From Batkoa obscura (Eukaryota; Entomophthoromycota; Entomophthoromycetes; Entomophthorales; Batkoaceae), in the NCBI GenBank assembly GCA_030770535.1, contig JASVEC010000003.1, positions 1,054,001-1,118,000 of the forward strand: a stretch of 64,000 bases of DNA, given 5' to 3'. Positions 36,699 through 48,273 of this stretch are shown here, piece after piece (the first letter of the stretch is position 1; every line of letters begins with the position of its first letter). The translations under genes and the position numbers were made by a program. The notes under the pieces were generated by a model. It was not told the DNA's origin and ran no database searches. It was given only the letters and a program-made list of their open reading frames with translations.

Positions 36699-38042
36699 TT
36701 AACTTGATTTCATCCAATTTAGCATTGCGATTTGTTCTAGTTTTTTATAGCACATTATGTCCATATGAGGTCCGGTAGGTGCAATAAGAAGCAAAGGAGC
36801 AGTAATTTTGTAGCTAGCTCCTATATATTTGTTGGTCAAATTCCACTTTTTAATTTTAATTACTTCAAGGTTTGGAAAGAAAGATAAAAAGCACAAAAAA
36901 TCTTCCATTGTAGTATTCAAATAACTAATGGTAACTTGCTTTATAAATTTACATTTAAATAAGTTCTTTTTGCTAGATATGTGCTGATAATACTTTTTTA
37001 TATAAATATTTTTTCCATTCATATTATACTTTTTGAATGTGTCTTCAATACTAAAATCTAATTTATCAAAATAAACTGTTTGTATATTTGGTAATGAGGC
37101 TATTGATTTTAATGACCTCTTTGATAGCTCTTTGATATAAATTTGGTTTAAAGTGGGTAGCTTTATTAAGTCATAAGTTGTTGGTTTAGTGAAATCAAAG
37201 TGTCCTAAAGTTATTAAATTAGAAACCCTAATTAATTTGGAATAGTTACTTCCAATTTCAAAAAATGAACCTAGATTATCCTTTAGCTTTACGCTTTTTA
37301 ATCGGTCTAAAGTCCCAAAATAATTAATATTAAAATCAATGTCTAGCAATCCTTCAATATCTAGATTTAGTGGAGAAGCAAAGTTTATATTGGAATCAAA
37401 TTCACATGGAGTAATAATATAATTTTTGGATTTTAACTGTAAAAAAGTTAATTTGCCAAAACTCTGTTTGATAGTTTCCATTCCGTTAAGGTATAAATCT
37501 CTACTTGAAGAGTGCAATATAAATGACTTTAAAATGTTGGGATTTAAATAGTTAAGAATTGATTGTATATCTCCATCATGGCCATACATTTCCATGGTTT
37601 CAATTTGAAACAAATAATTACTAAATAGGTCTAAATACTGTGTAGAACTAATATCTAATGATTTTATGATAATTCTCTTTAACTTTGGTAACTCAATTGT
37701 GATTTCTTTTCTACTATTATTATTAGACAAGTGCTCATAATACAAAGATATTATATTAGGGCAATAATTGATATATTCGATTTCATTACTGTTTATATTT
37801 AAATGCCTCATCATTAAGCCGTTCTCCTTTATAAATTTTAGTTGGTACTGTTGGTATTGCCTAAATCTGTTGTGATTGTACTTTGAATAAATTAAATTGG
37901 CTCTAATAATATTATTTATAATATTACATATTACTTTATTTAAAAGGCGTAATTCAATCAATTTTTCTGGGCTTATGAATAGAAATATCTCTTCTAACAA
38001 TATATCAGATAATGAATTAAAAGTCAGTTTCATGGTTAACAA
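36699..38042 (-). CDS. F-box/leucine-rich-repeat-like protein, intact single exon
   Basis: 447 codons without interruption; a second Met three codons later (MKLTFNSLSDILLEEIF) may be the real start, since it sits directly before the F-box. The F-box covers about residues 8-50: SLSDILLEEIFLFISPEKLIELRLLNKVIC. The rest is a series of leucine/isoleucine-rich strands typical of degenerate LRRs (PKLKRIIIKSLDIS, PNILKSFILHS, SKLIRVSNLITL, FPNLEVIKIKKW). Expected role: substrate receptor of an SCF (Skp1-cullin-F-box) ubiquitin ligase; target unknown. It is the only intact member in this window of an F-box group that otherwise survives as relics. A short decayed paralog is at 33.9-34.1 kb. Confidence 0.85.
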   Translation of the reverse strand: MLTMKLTFNSLSDILLEEIFLFISPEKLIELRLLNKVICNIINNIIRANLIYSKYNHNRFRQYQQYQLKFIKENGLMMRHLNINSNEIEYINYCPNIISLYYEHLSNNNSRKEITIELPKLKRIIIKSLDISSTQYLDLFSNYLFQIETMEMYGHDGDIQSILNYLNPNILKSFILHSSSRDLYLNGMETIKQSFGKLTFLQLKSKNYIITPCEFDSNINFASPLNLDIEGLLDIDFNINYFGTLDRLKSVKLKDNLGSFFEIGSNYSKLIRVSNLITLGHFDFTKPTTYDLIKLPTLNQIYIKELSKRSLKSIASLPNIQTVYFDKLDFSIEDTFKKYNMNGKNIYIKKYYQHISSKKNLFKCKFIKQVTISYLNTTMEDFLCFLSFFPNLEVIKIKKWNLTNKYIGASYKITAPLLLIAPTGPHMDIMCYKKLEQIAMLNWMKSS

Positions 38043-39262
38043 ATTTTACAAAAAGTTTTTCATTTTTTATTTTTTATTTTTATTTCTTTATTACATACAT
38101 TTAATATTTAAAACGTTAATTAAAGGGGTTTTATATTATGCCCTATTGGACATATTTAGGGCAAAATTAAAAATAAGCCAATAGCTTAGAAGGCACTTTT
38201 GACTCCTTTTAAAAGCTAAACAAGGTTTTTTGCCCAAAATTTCGTTTATTGATAAAATTGATACGGAAATAACTTACATAGCACCTAGTGTTAATAAATT
38301 AATTCAAGAGTAGAATATTGTATTAACTTAATTAATTTAAATTATAATTTAACATTAAGTAAATCAACAATACATTATACTAGTAACATTAACATTGTTC
38401 CTGTAAAATAGTTATACATGACCCTATCTTAATATAATTTTTATCTAGAGCCTTGCTTTCTACCTTGAATATAAATTTTTATAACATAAAAAATTTTATA
38501 GCTTATTACTATTCGAATTTTTTGTTAAATCTCATAATTTCAGTATTAATTGCAAGCTCCACTTGCCTATATATGCTCGTTGTAAATACTAGTGTATACC
38601 CTGATGTGTGTCTATTAAAAGGGATTACGCTACTTTTGTTAGTGTAAGTAAATAGTATGGATAGTATTAAATTATTTCCAGAGCTGTAATTTATCCTCAA
38701 TATGTCATTAAATTTTTAGTTTATTAGTTTTTCTTTACACTTTATTAATACACAATAGAACGCTTGTAAATATTCAGATACTTACTCGAATTTATTTTCA
38801 AATTCTCAGAACAATTGTGACTATAACTTTATTTATGAGACTAACATTTAATCCAACTACTATCCTTTATGATGATATGTTCGATACCCCTATTTAAGTA
38901 GCTTATCTTCCAGACTTCTTTACGCCATAGAATTTAGGTTTATTACTGATAGTATATAGTATAATAGGCGCGTTTCAAAATTTACAGGCCTGATCTATCA
39001 GGTAATTTCAAAGCTCTTGAGTCAAATAACACCAAATTATTTTATACTATATGTAACTCAGTCATCATGATTTCAGGATATTAATATGTATTTTAAACAA
39101 TATAGTAGTCATCACAAGGCCTAACCTGATGCTTTAGCATTTTTTAAATTAATAGTCTTCATTACACACTATTTTCTATTAGAGACAAATCATTACATAA
39201 AGTTTGTAGCTATAGTTATTTTTATCTATTACTAAAATATTTTTAGATACAAAAATAGCTTA
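38043..39262. other. Intergenic region upstream of the F-box gene
   Basis: 1.2 kb. Short frames on both strands at 38453-38700 overlap each other and show no family resemblance. Nothing else recognised. Confidence 0.5.
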
Positions 39263-39366
39263 TATGGGGGTGTTTTTTTTGGCTTCATTATTTTTTCCAT
39301 TTTTAAGCGCTATTTGTGTGGGAAGATTGTTAGTAAAATTCTTAAATAAAAAAATATATCCCCATA
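39263..39366 (+). mobile_element. MITE, about 104 bp
   Basis: TATGGGGGTG start, AAGCGCTATTTGTGTGG centre, TCCCCATA end; flanked by TA-rich DNA. Same orientation as most others. Confidence 0.85.
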
Positions 39367-41401
39367 TATCTAATTTTGAGTATCAGAATTTATATCACCA
39401 GCATGTATAATATATGGGATAAAGCATGGAAATTATTAATACTTTGATGCGAAGTATATGATTAGTTGATTTTAAACAAAGAGATTAAGTTCAATTTGTT
39501 GTGCTATTAACATCTTTACTTAATTTAAGTGTAAAATGTGCTATAAATTAGTAAAGAATAAATAAATTTTAACATACAGTGTATTTAACCCGAAATCATT
39601 TTTAGTGATATTCACTGTATTAAGCTATTTTAGGAATAATGATATCATTGATATTGGCTTTAGGGAGTATATAAAGCATATAGCCAACCCAGATACCTCA
39701 ATTGAAAAAAATTACATTAGCCCTTTCCCAATTATAAATTTTTTAAGTATTGTATGTGAAAGTATCTTTTTTGTTTTTATTTTTATTTTTGTTTATTATT
39801 TTTTTTGCAATTTAATTTCAATTTTTTAATCTTTTGTTTTTTTTGATATTATAAAAGTGATTATGTTATTTATGTCATCTATAATAAAAAATTGTATTAG
39901 AGACTCAATAGAGCTAATACCTTTAGCCTTCGAAGATTTTTCTGCACTAGACCCCTCCCTTCTCTCCTTTAGTCATGAATTTAAGTAGCTTTTATTGTGA
40001 ATATGATGCTTCGTATGTAAATGTATGATTACTTAACTTAAATATCAGATGATCTTTATTAAAACAACAAAATAAAAGCGTATTAAGGATACATGTGGAA
40101 TATCCACATGTATCAGAGATAACTAACCAAGTTTCCTTTGGTAACTCTTCTTTTTGAGGCACACAACTCCACGTGGTAAAAGCAGCTTAATAAGAGAGTT
40201 GTTTTTTATGAGCAATTGTGCTTTAAATTATAAATCAGATAATAGTTTATTTTAGTTTCATTTAATATGGTATAATGTAAAGTTTAGTAGTTTTTTAGAT
40301 TATTAACATAAAATTTTAATAGAATTGAAGGCTTATATTATAATAAATAAATTTACACAAAAGAGTTTCAAATTTGGCTATTTATTATGCCAATAGACCA
40401 ACAAATGCTCGATACTTGGTGAAATATTAAACTTTATTAAAACTTATGAAATTGTTATTTTTAAAATTTGTAAAACTGTAGACTAGTTTCAATTTATGAT
40501 CCGTTACTACTAATTATAGTAACAAGCCTTTTTTATAAAGTATTATTTACGTTTATCAAAATTACTATACTATTATAGGCCCTGTCGCGATATACGCTAT
40601 CTCTATGATCAGACTTTTATCACTGTAGTAGACCTTGATAGTATTTTTTTGAACCCATTTATTATTTTAAAAAATATTCTATAGCTTGAACTTCTACTGT
40701 TGTAAAACTGATGTGAAAGAAGCTTCATTACAATCATAATTAATCTTATAACTATAACAAGTTAATATAAAAACATGGTTATTTTGATAACTAAATTATA
40801 AACGGATATTTATTTAAAATACCAAGCTTATAACAATTAAATGAGAGTTAAATTTGATAGAATCAGATAGTTTATAAATCAAGTTTAAAAAAGGAGGATA
40901 AACAAAAAAAAAGCTTAAATAGTAAGTAACTGAGGGTTAGGAAAATTTGTGGATTTTTAAATAATAAATAATGATTTAATAATAATAACTCTTAACTATG
41001 TGATTTAATTACAATAGTATATCAAGTTAATATTTGAAAGTGACATTAAAAATGAACAAGTAGTTTATGCTAATGAATTTCAGTATTATTTTGTAAAATT
41101 AAAGGTTTAATGACTACGTGGAATTTATTAATATTATATAATAAATGAGCATAATAATACAAAATTTGTAAAAATAAAAGGCTTTAAAAATAAGATTAAG
41201 TTCTTCTGTTTCAACCACTTATGTTATCACTTTATGAGAAAAAATGATTGGAGCAATGGATTAGCCAAAATAATAATATTAATAGATATCATCAGCTGAT
41301 AATCGTGTAAGAGAATATAATTGGCTTAAACTGAATATATTATGAAATAAATTAGGGATGAGTCAGTTGCAATTGGAGTCAAAATTTGACAGGTCGAGAG
41401 G
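39367..41401. other. Intergenic region with a structured island
   Basis: About 2 kb without a recognised gene. A 74-codon frame at 39605-39829 has a hydrophobic tail but starts on a questionable Met, and I leave it uncalled. The notable part is the hairpin-rich island at 40088-40207. Confidence 0.5.
40088..40207 (+). other. Hairpin-rich island, candidate structured RNA locus
   Basis: Three inverted repeats lie in 120 bp: GATACATGTGGA/TCCACATGTATC with a 3-base spacer (40088-40114, 12-bp perfect arms), ACCAAG..CTTTGGT at about 40128-40144, and CAACTC..GAGTTG at about 40167-40203 followed at once by six T. The island is less AT-rich than its surroundings. The T-run after a stem is compatible with an RNA polymerase III end, but no A/B boxes were identified. 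Confidence 0.35.
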
Positions 41402-41410
41402 TATAAAAAG
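41402..41410 (+). promoter_or_regulatory. TATA box of the cysteine dioxygenase gene
   Basis: TATAAAAAG lies 50 bp before the ATG at 41452, in a short GC-richer context (GAGAGGTATAAAAAGGGC). This implies a very short 5' leader and a TATA-driven, possibly inducible gene. Confidence 0.55.
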
Positions 41411-41451
41411 GGCAGAAACAGAATTTTAGAACTAAAAAAAAATTGAAAATT

Positions 41452-42189
41452 ATGTTGTCCGCCTTTAACCTTAATAAATTTAAACCAAGTATCGCTTTAC
41501 CTACTTGGTTAAATAGATCTCTTTCTCCCAAAAAGGTTGAAAGACAAGACACTTTGAAAAGTGAAAGCTCTAGCTCAGATGATGACATCGAAGAAGAGGT
41601 AACAACGCCAAAGGATATGGATGAGTTGGTTAAGCTCATACGCATTGAGTTAGGTGAGTATGGTTTAGACTCTGACAAAGTGAATGTAAAGAAGATCCAG
41701 AAGTTAATGGAAAACTACCAGTCCAATTCTTCTGATTGGGAGAAATACGCACATTTTGATAATAATAAATATACTCGTAACTTGGTTGATGATGGTAATG
41801 GTGAATTTAATTTAATTGTATTAGCATGGAATAACGGCCAAAAAAGTCCTATACATGACCATGCTGGTTCTCATTGTATTATGAAGATATTAGATGGTGA
41901 GTTACAAGAACAGTTATATGAATGGCCTGAAGAGAGTGGTGATCAAGCTGAATGCTGTAGAAAGATGAATAATTACAAGAACACAGTTTATTCTAAAGAT
42001 CAGGTTACTTACATGCACGATAACTTAGGTTTACACAGAGTAGCAAACTACAATAGTGACAAACCGGCCCTCTCTCTTCATCTTTATACTCCTCCAATTA
42101 AGCAAGCTATTACTTTCCAAGAAGATAGCGGAGCTAAAAGGAGCGGTGGTAACTGTACTTTCTACTCTATACGTGGAGAAAAAGTCTGA
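41452..42189 (+). CDS. Cysteine dioxygenase, single exon
   Basis: From the ATG at 41452 the frame encodes 245 residues. An N-terminal extension of about 45 residues is basic, then acidic and Ser-rich (SESSSSDDDIEEE). The cupin domain follows: SPIHDHAGSHCIMKIL contains two of the iron ligands (HxH) and the cysteine that forms the thioether cofactor in animals, GLHRVAN carries the third His, and SLHLYTPP has the partner Tyr. The enzyme adds O2 to cysteine to give cysteine sulfinate, controlling cysteine levels in the cytosol. In dimorphic fungal pathogens the family matters for growth on cysteine; that context is not shown here. All catalytic residues are present. The frame is also open for three codons upstream but without an ATG. 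Confidence 0.92.
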   Translation: MLSAFNLNKFKPSIALPTWLNRSLSPKKVERQDTLKSESSSSDDDIEEEVTTPKDMDELVKLIRIELGEYGLDSDKVNVKKIQKLMENYQSNSSDWEKYAHFDNNKYTRNLVDDGNGEFNLIVLAWNNGQKSPIHDHAGSHCIMKILDGELQEQLYEWPEESGDQAECCRKMNNYKNTVYSKDQVTYMHDNLGLHRVANYNSDKPALSLHLYTPPIKQAITFQEDSGAKRSGGNCTFYSIRGEKV

Positions 42190-43521
42190 TATGCTCAAGT
42201 TTTGTTATAATTATTTATTTTTCATCTGTACCCTTCTCTTGAAGTATTTTAATAAACGTTTACTAAATTAACAAGCACTTTACTTCATATGTATCAATAT
42301 TTCAATACATAAATAAATTTGATCTTTTGAGACAATAGCGTATAAACTACTATATTATAATATCATTACAATGTGTTATTAGACTATATGAATATTATAG
42401 TCTTATTTTTAATACCATTGGCATTTTAGAACTTTGAATTTTTATCCAATATATTGCTTTTTAAGCATGCCCTCCACTTAATAAATTAGTATTCTCCAAA
42501 TTCTCCTTTATTTTTATTTACATTACTTTTCACAAAGTATACATTGAACAATAAAATTTCAATTATTTTTATTAATTAAACTTATGCCATTTATTATATT
42601 CTATTTATAAATTGATTCTTTAAGCGTTGCATTATGGAATACCTTTGACATTATATTCTAGAAGCTTTAAGATAGCAAAGCAAATTCAAAGCAACTATCC
42701 AATATGTTTATTATCTAATATCAATAAAACATAAATGATATCAATTGAAACATGTGGTCATCATCTGCTATTGAGAACGAACGTTGAATAACTATTTATA
42801 AAAACAGTGCTATTATGTCATTTCGTAAGTTCATAATTTTCTATTTGTTTCAATTTGCTACTTTATCTTATCACCGTTCTATAAATAAAGCTTTGGATTT
42901 ATTCTTTGTATTATTTTAATGAACAAAACTATATTTAATTCCTGGAAATTAAGTTTATTTTGTACTTTAAATACTTATCATTTAGTAATTAAATAAACTA
43001 TATATGATATTTATCTGTATCTGTAAATCAAAATAATAAAATAAAATTCAACAGAGTTCTAAAGTGTGAAGTAAATTTTAGCTACTTGGTATGTTTACAA
43101 AAATGTGTGGAAGGAAGTTTTGGAAAAAACATCATAATAGGCCCAGATTATAATTCATAACCTTAAACATTGGTAGCTGTACTATTTTTATGTAGAAAGC
43201 AATAAATTAAGATGTGTCCAATTTTAATTAGGTATAATCCAATAAAAGTAAAGAGCTTATTTAATGTAGTGTATCTTTTTTAAAATCATACAAGTCATAT
43301 AGCTTTAAAGTAGTTTAATACCTCATATTAAATATATAAAATGATAAGGGTCAAAATGTGTATCAAGCTTTTATAAAATTTCTATTTTATTATGTATAAT
43401 ATTTGTTTAAAAATCTAAGAAAAATGAATGAACACTAAGGTAATTATTCCATAAACTATAATATTGAAAACATTATAAAAGATAGTAAAGTCAACTTTTT
43501 ATCTTATACTTAAAATATAAA
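42190..43521. other. Intergenic region
   Basis: 1.3 kb of AT-rich DNA between cysteine dioxygenase and F-box relic D; no features recognised. Confidence 0.5.
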
Positions 43522-44750
43522 ATGAGTACATTAAAATTAGATAACTTACTTGACATTGTAGTTGAAGTTATCTTTTACTTTTTACCCCCAGATGAGTTTT
43601 TTGATTTAAGATTTTAACAAACTATTGTGTAAGCAAATCAATTAACTCATTTTCAATAACTTATGCTATTCCGTTTATTCAGATTCACGAGATTATTCTC
43701 ATATTCAACACTCATTTTATCGAAACCATGGCAACAATATATAATATTTAAAAATAACAAGCAATGAGTTCTACTATATATTATTATGTCCCAAAGTCCA
43801 AACGTTACATATTGACTGTACAGAATCAACTGATATTAGCATGTTGGATAATTTAATACCACACAAATTTCCCTATGTAAAGAACGTAACATTAACCATT
43901 AAAGATAATTACAAAACTATTTTATTAAGACGCATAGGCTTTTTATGTCAAGTTAAAGAATTAATATTTATTGCTAGTGGTTTATTTAACTTAGAGTTTC
44001 TCATCAATTTATTTGATCCTGATAGACTTACAATATTAAAAATCAAGTGATTCAATTAGTTTAAACGGACTTGAAAAGTTAAAAGAATTATTCAGCCAGC
44101 TAAATAAGTTAATTATTATCTGCTATAGCTTTTCATTTCCTTCAAATTTTAACAACACTCGGAACTTTCATTCTCTAGAAACATTCATATTAACAGGTAC
44201 TTCAGTAAAAAAAAGCTGCTTTAAATTGTTTAGGTGATATTTATAAAATTAAAAAAGTATTTATAAATATGTGATTTTTTTCATGGCAATAAAATTAGAT
44301 CCACAGATCTACATATTAAATCTTATGGATTTAATAAACTAACATCTAATATAAGGTTGTTTTTTGATGTTTCACAGTTAAAAGAAATTTATACTAATAG
44401 AATATTTGCGTTTGAGTCTACCTTTAAATTTATTTTACAATTACAGAATATTCGAGTATCATCTATTCGTAATATATCTTGTGTAAATCGGGCAATCAAA
44501 TTAAGTCATTATGTTGTTGAATATACTGGAAACAAGGAGGACACAACACCAGATCATACCATTAACAACTGTATTCACTAATTCAATTAAGGAGTTTACT
44601 TTAGAGCAATGTAATGTTTCGATTGATAATTTACTTAATATGATATTCCTCCTAAGAAATGTTAAAGTAGTTAATTTTATAGGTCGGAAATATTATAATC
44701 AAGTTAAAGCTGTATATGCTAATATATATCACAGTAGGCCTGTTTAATTC
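43522..44750 (+). pseudogene. F-box-type gene relic, copy D
   Basis: Begins with a good start, MSTLKLDNLLDIVVEVIFYF, then LPPDEFFDLRF, the clearest F-box N-terminus of this family here. A frameshift follows at about 43615 and the continuation (NKLLCKQIN, FNNLCYSVYS) is read in another frame. Long preserved pieces are 43841-44050 (IPHKFPYVKNVTLTIKDN, FLINLFDPDRL) and 44357-44747. At least four stops or frame changes occur in all. It is the only relic of this family on the plus strand in this window. Confidence 0.8.
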
Positions 44751-45720
44751 AAATTGATAAAAAAATATATAGATAATAGCTCCTATGGCTCAAGCAATCC
44801 ATTTTCTCGCTTTGAGCACCATTTTATTATTAAATATTTTGTATTTATATTTAAATGTTCTTTAAATAAATATATTTATGCATTTATTTTTTAAATTAAC
44901 TATATGGGGGTGTCCGAATTGGTTTCATTTTTTATCCAATTTTCAAATTATTTTGTCATAATTTATATTGTAAGTTAGCAGAATTTTATCAAATTTAGTA
45001 TAAATTCCTGAATTAGCAAGGCTTTTACCAATATAGCCTATATAGTGATAATAATTAAAGTTGTAGTATGTAATATGTAAATAAATATACATTTTTATAA
45101 AACTTTATTAAGAAACATTTATTATTAACTGCTTTATAGTCAACACTGCAGATTTGCTATCAAATAAATAAATTACTTCAATGTTATAATTACATTATTA
45201 ATATATACTAAGTTAATAAATAGGTGCATGGGAGGGAGTGGTTAGCCCCAAAACTATAATCAACCATCCCTATGTAACACAAGCAGTATAATAATAGTTT
45301 TTAATTATGATTACAACTACTTGCTCTTTGACTATTTATTAACTTAGCTATTGGTAATTTAAATAATATTAACATTTAATGAACTACTTGCTTAGTAAAT
45401 ATTAAAAATTTTAAATTTTCTGCTATTTTTGTAAGATAAACTGGGATTGATCTTTTAATTTTTCTACTCTCTATAGACTCTATAACTTTAATTGGAATTA
45501 TATCGCTTTTTTTTATCTATCAGATACTGGATAACAGTGTAGTTTATTATCACGTTTAATAAAATGATAATACTTTTTAATATCTTGTATTTTTCTTTTG
45601 TATCTTTGTTTCTTTCATACTTTTTAAAAATTATATTTATTTTCCCATTATTGACAGTTGAGTTATTAACTCTATTATGTTCACAAATAAAAATCTCAAA
45701 TTTTGAAATTAACTAATCAA

Positions 45721-45825
45721 TATGGGGGTGTTTTTTTTGGATTCATTATTTTTTCCGTTTTTTAAGCGCTATTTGAATGGAAAGATTGTTAGTAAAATTC
45801 TTAAACAAAAAAATACATCCCCATA
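45721..45825 (+). mobile_element. MITE inserted in transposon copy 2
   Basis: 105 bp, TATGGGGGTG..CATCCCCATA. The uninterrupted sequence in copy 1 (near 29923) reads ATCAATGTCTTC, here ATCAA-TA[MITE]TA-TCTTC, which fits insertion at a TA dinucleotide that is TG in copy 1. Confidence 0.9.
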
Positions 45826-46460
45826 TCTTCTATTTTACCTAATCCTTCAAAACCATTTTTCCACTGTGAAAGATTTCCAAAATGTCCGTCAACTATACTT
45901 TTTCCATGATGCTCAGCAAAAAATTAAGATCAATATTTAAACTACTATTTATTTTATAAATTTCTTCAAATATATAATGTAAAAACTCTTAAGATTTAAA
46001 ATGATATCCTGTATCTGCCCATATATTAATTTTTGTAAACTTTTTAAATAAAGGCTCTTTAGATATTAAATCAATTAAACAATCTTCTGCATATTCTGGA
46101 TTATGATTTAATATTTCAGATAAATAATCAAAATAAACTTTGCCCATTATTTTATTATTTTTTAAATATAAAACGCCAAACCCTAATACTGATATAGCTT
46201 GTTTATTATAATGATCTAAATTTATTGGATCTGGTCTTGTTCCTATTTCCATATTTTGTTTAAAGTCTAAAATTATTATACAACTTATATTATTTAATTT
46301 TTCAATAGTTTTATTAAATATGTTTTTTTGAGTATCAACACAAAATTCATGTAGTTTATATAACCTTTTTTCTTTATCAAAAGATTCCTGTATCTCTGCT
46401 TTATTTTTTGTCGCTGTATTTATTTTATTTTCAAATAACTTTTCTCTAACTGTATATTGG

Positions 46461-46942
46461 TGCGAAAGTTGATACTCAGTGGTCGGAGTTAAAAGCTACT
46501 CTTGGTTGATTAGCTTGCCTTGAGTCGAACGGTCTTAGTTTATGTAACTAACATAGACTTAACTTAATAGAAATAATACGTAATAAGCTACGAATTATAT
46601 AAAACAAATATAATAGAAGATACTACTATAAAATCTACGTAAGATATTGTCAGAAAGACTTAGTGACTTTATTAATGATACATTATCAGGGAGTAATCCA
46701 ATTAAAAAAGCCTCGAGTTAGTATGTTGAAGAATTTCTTTTATACACCAACTGGGTGGCTATATATAAGGAACATTATAACAGTTATTTCTTATTATAGT
46801 TGCCAGGTATGGACATTAAAACGTGGATAATAAGTTCTTCATGATCAGGTGGTAGCAATTCTCACAGCAAATCTATATAAGGAACTCTGAATTGATTATC
46901 ATATTATAATCAATCCTAGAGCTAATGAAGCGATATTTCACA
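46461..46942 (+). mobile_element. Solo LTR nested in transposon copy 2 (about 482 bp, fossil)
   Basis: Opposite orientation to the other LTR in this copy. The empty site survives in transposon copy 1 (near 30546, TATACTGGGCAC), and the flanks TTGG/CTGG suggest a 4-5 bp target duplication. It is absent from copy 1, hence younger than the LTR at 47712. No internal genes. Confidence 0.82.
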
Positions 46943-47711
46943 CTGGGCACATATATTACATAAATCTGTTTTTCTTGCTGGATTTTTAAAATTATTTGGT
47001 ATGTATTTGAAAAATGTTGACCTAGCTACTGCTTTATCTTTTAAATCATTAAAATATTTAGTATATATCATTCTTCTACTTTTATTTAATATATATATAT
47101 TATCTGACGAATATTTATTATCATTATTTTTTTATTAAATCCTAATAAAATAGTTGAATTATTAAGTAAATATTGTATAATAATCTCAATTTGCTCATCT
47201 TTAATTTTTTTTGTATTTTTAATAATACATTGTAATGTTGGTGTTTTATTATTACTGATTATTTTTGAATAATCATATTAATTTCTACTTATATTAAATC
47301 CAAAACTTCTACATTCATCAAAAGAATATACTGAAGCTATAGTTGATAATAATGCTACTTGCTGGCTTTCATTTCCTGTTTCCTTTAAAGCACTAATTTT
47401 ATACATTGCTTGGTTAAGTTTATTATTATTAATAGTAAAGTTTGATAACTTTTCTTTTCTTTTTTTTGTTTTATTATAAAATTCCATAAACTCTGGGTTA
47501 TTGTCAATAGTTGTTAAAATTGATGTAAATGAATTACAATATTTATATAATGTGCCTCTCCCTATCGTATTAAAGTTCTTAGAAATTCCATTTCGAAGTT
47601 TAGTTATAAAAGCTTGGATTTTATTTTTATTTTAATAAAAAATAAAGTCAAATAATTGTATATTTATGTCTTATGTATCTATTAAACATTTAATGAAAAA
47701 ATACAAAACAC

Positions 47712-48090
47712 TGTGAAATATCGCTTCATCAGCTCTATGATTGCTTATCGCATAATAATCACTTAACTTGTTTACAAAACTAGTTGGAGTATAAAAGAGA
47801 TTCTTCAACATGATAGCTCGAGGCTTTTTAATTGAATTGTTCCCTAATACTGTACTTTTAATAAAGCCAGTAAGTCTTATAGTATTTTACGTAGATTTTA
47901 CGTAGATTTTACGTAGATTTTACAGTAGTATCTTGTATTCTATTCATTTTATATAGTTCGTAGCTTATTGCACACTATTCCTATTAATTTAAGTCTATCT
48001 TAGTTACATAAACTAAGGCCTTTTGACTTACGGCCAGTTAATTAAGCTAGGACTGCTTTTAACTGTAATAACTGAGTACCAACTTTCACA
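47712..48090 (-). mobile_element. Solo LTR shared with transposon copy 1 (about 379 bp, fossil)
   Basis: Nearly identical to 31321-31699 in sequence, position and flanks, including the three-fold 11-bp unit. It must have been inside the parental transposon before copies 1 and 2 separated. Confidence 0.82.
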
Positions 48091-48273
48091 AACATATAAT
48101 CAAAAAAATAAAATAAATAAATAAATAAAATAAGTCTTTTAAATTTAACTTTTATATTTAATTTTAAGCTTTTTAAATTTAGCTAATCATACATTAAAGA
48201 CTTACAAATTTAAAAACTTAAAATTTGGATTAATTTCTAGTTAAATTCTGAAACCAATTCGGACATCCCCATA

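Larger units (their letters stand above)
45520..47580 (-). pseudogene. Transposase relic of DNA transposon copy 2
   Basis: About 90% similar to the transposase of copy 1. Preserved frames are 46252-45989 (MEIGTRPDPINLDHYN through NIWADTGYHFKS) and 47487-47278 (N-terminal KKRKEKLSNFTINNNK). The C-terminal HGKS region is present near 45900 but broken by a one-base loss and a lost codon frame. The gene is split by the MITE and by a solo LTR and has the same early stop near 47277 as copy 1. Not functional. Confidence 0.8.
44903..48273 (-). mobile_element. DNA transposon copy 2, both ends present, three nested insertions
   Basis: A 3.37-kb element with inverted ends TATGGGGGTGTCCGAATTGG and its mirror ending ATTCGGACATCCCCATA; the match runs about 25 bp. 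It lies between TA-rich flanks. Inside are the decayed transposase gene (minus strand, about 45520-47580), a MITE (45721-45825), a solo LTR in the plus orientation (46461-46942) and a second solo LTR (47712-48090) shared with copy 1. Without the MITE and first LTR it would be about 2.8 kb, near copy 1. Flanking DNA outside the ends is not shared with copy 1, so the two copies arose by transposition, not by duplication of the region. Confidence 0.85.

Noticed and set aside
38453-38700. Overlapping short frames on both strands
   Set aside because: Mutually overlapping and without any domain; typical chance frames.
39605-39829. 74-codon frame with a hydrophobic C-terminus
   Set aside because: The start codon is not an ATG, the tail is Phe/Ile from T-runs, and no signature is seen; kept only as a note in the intergenic entry.
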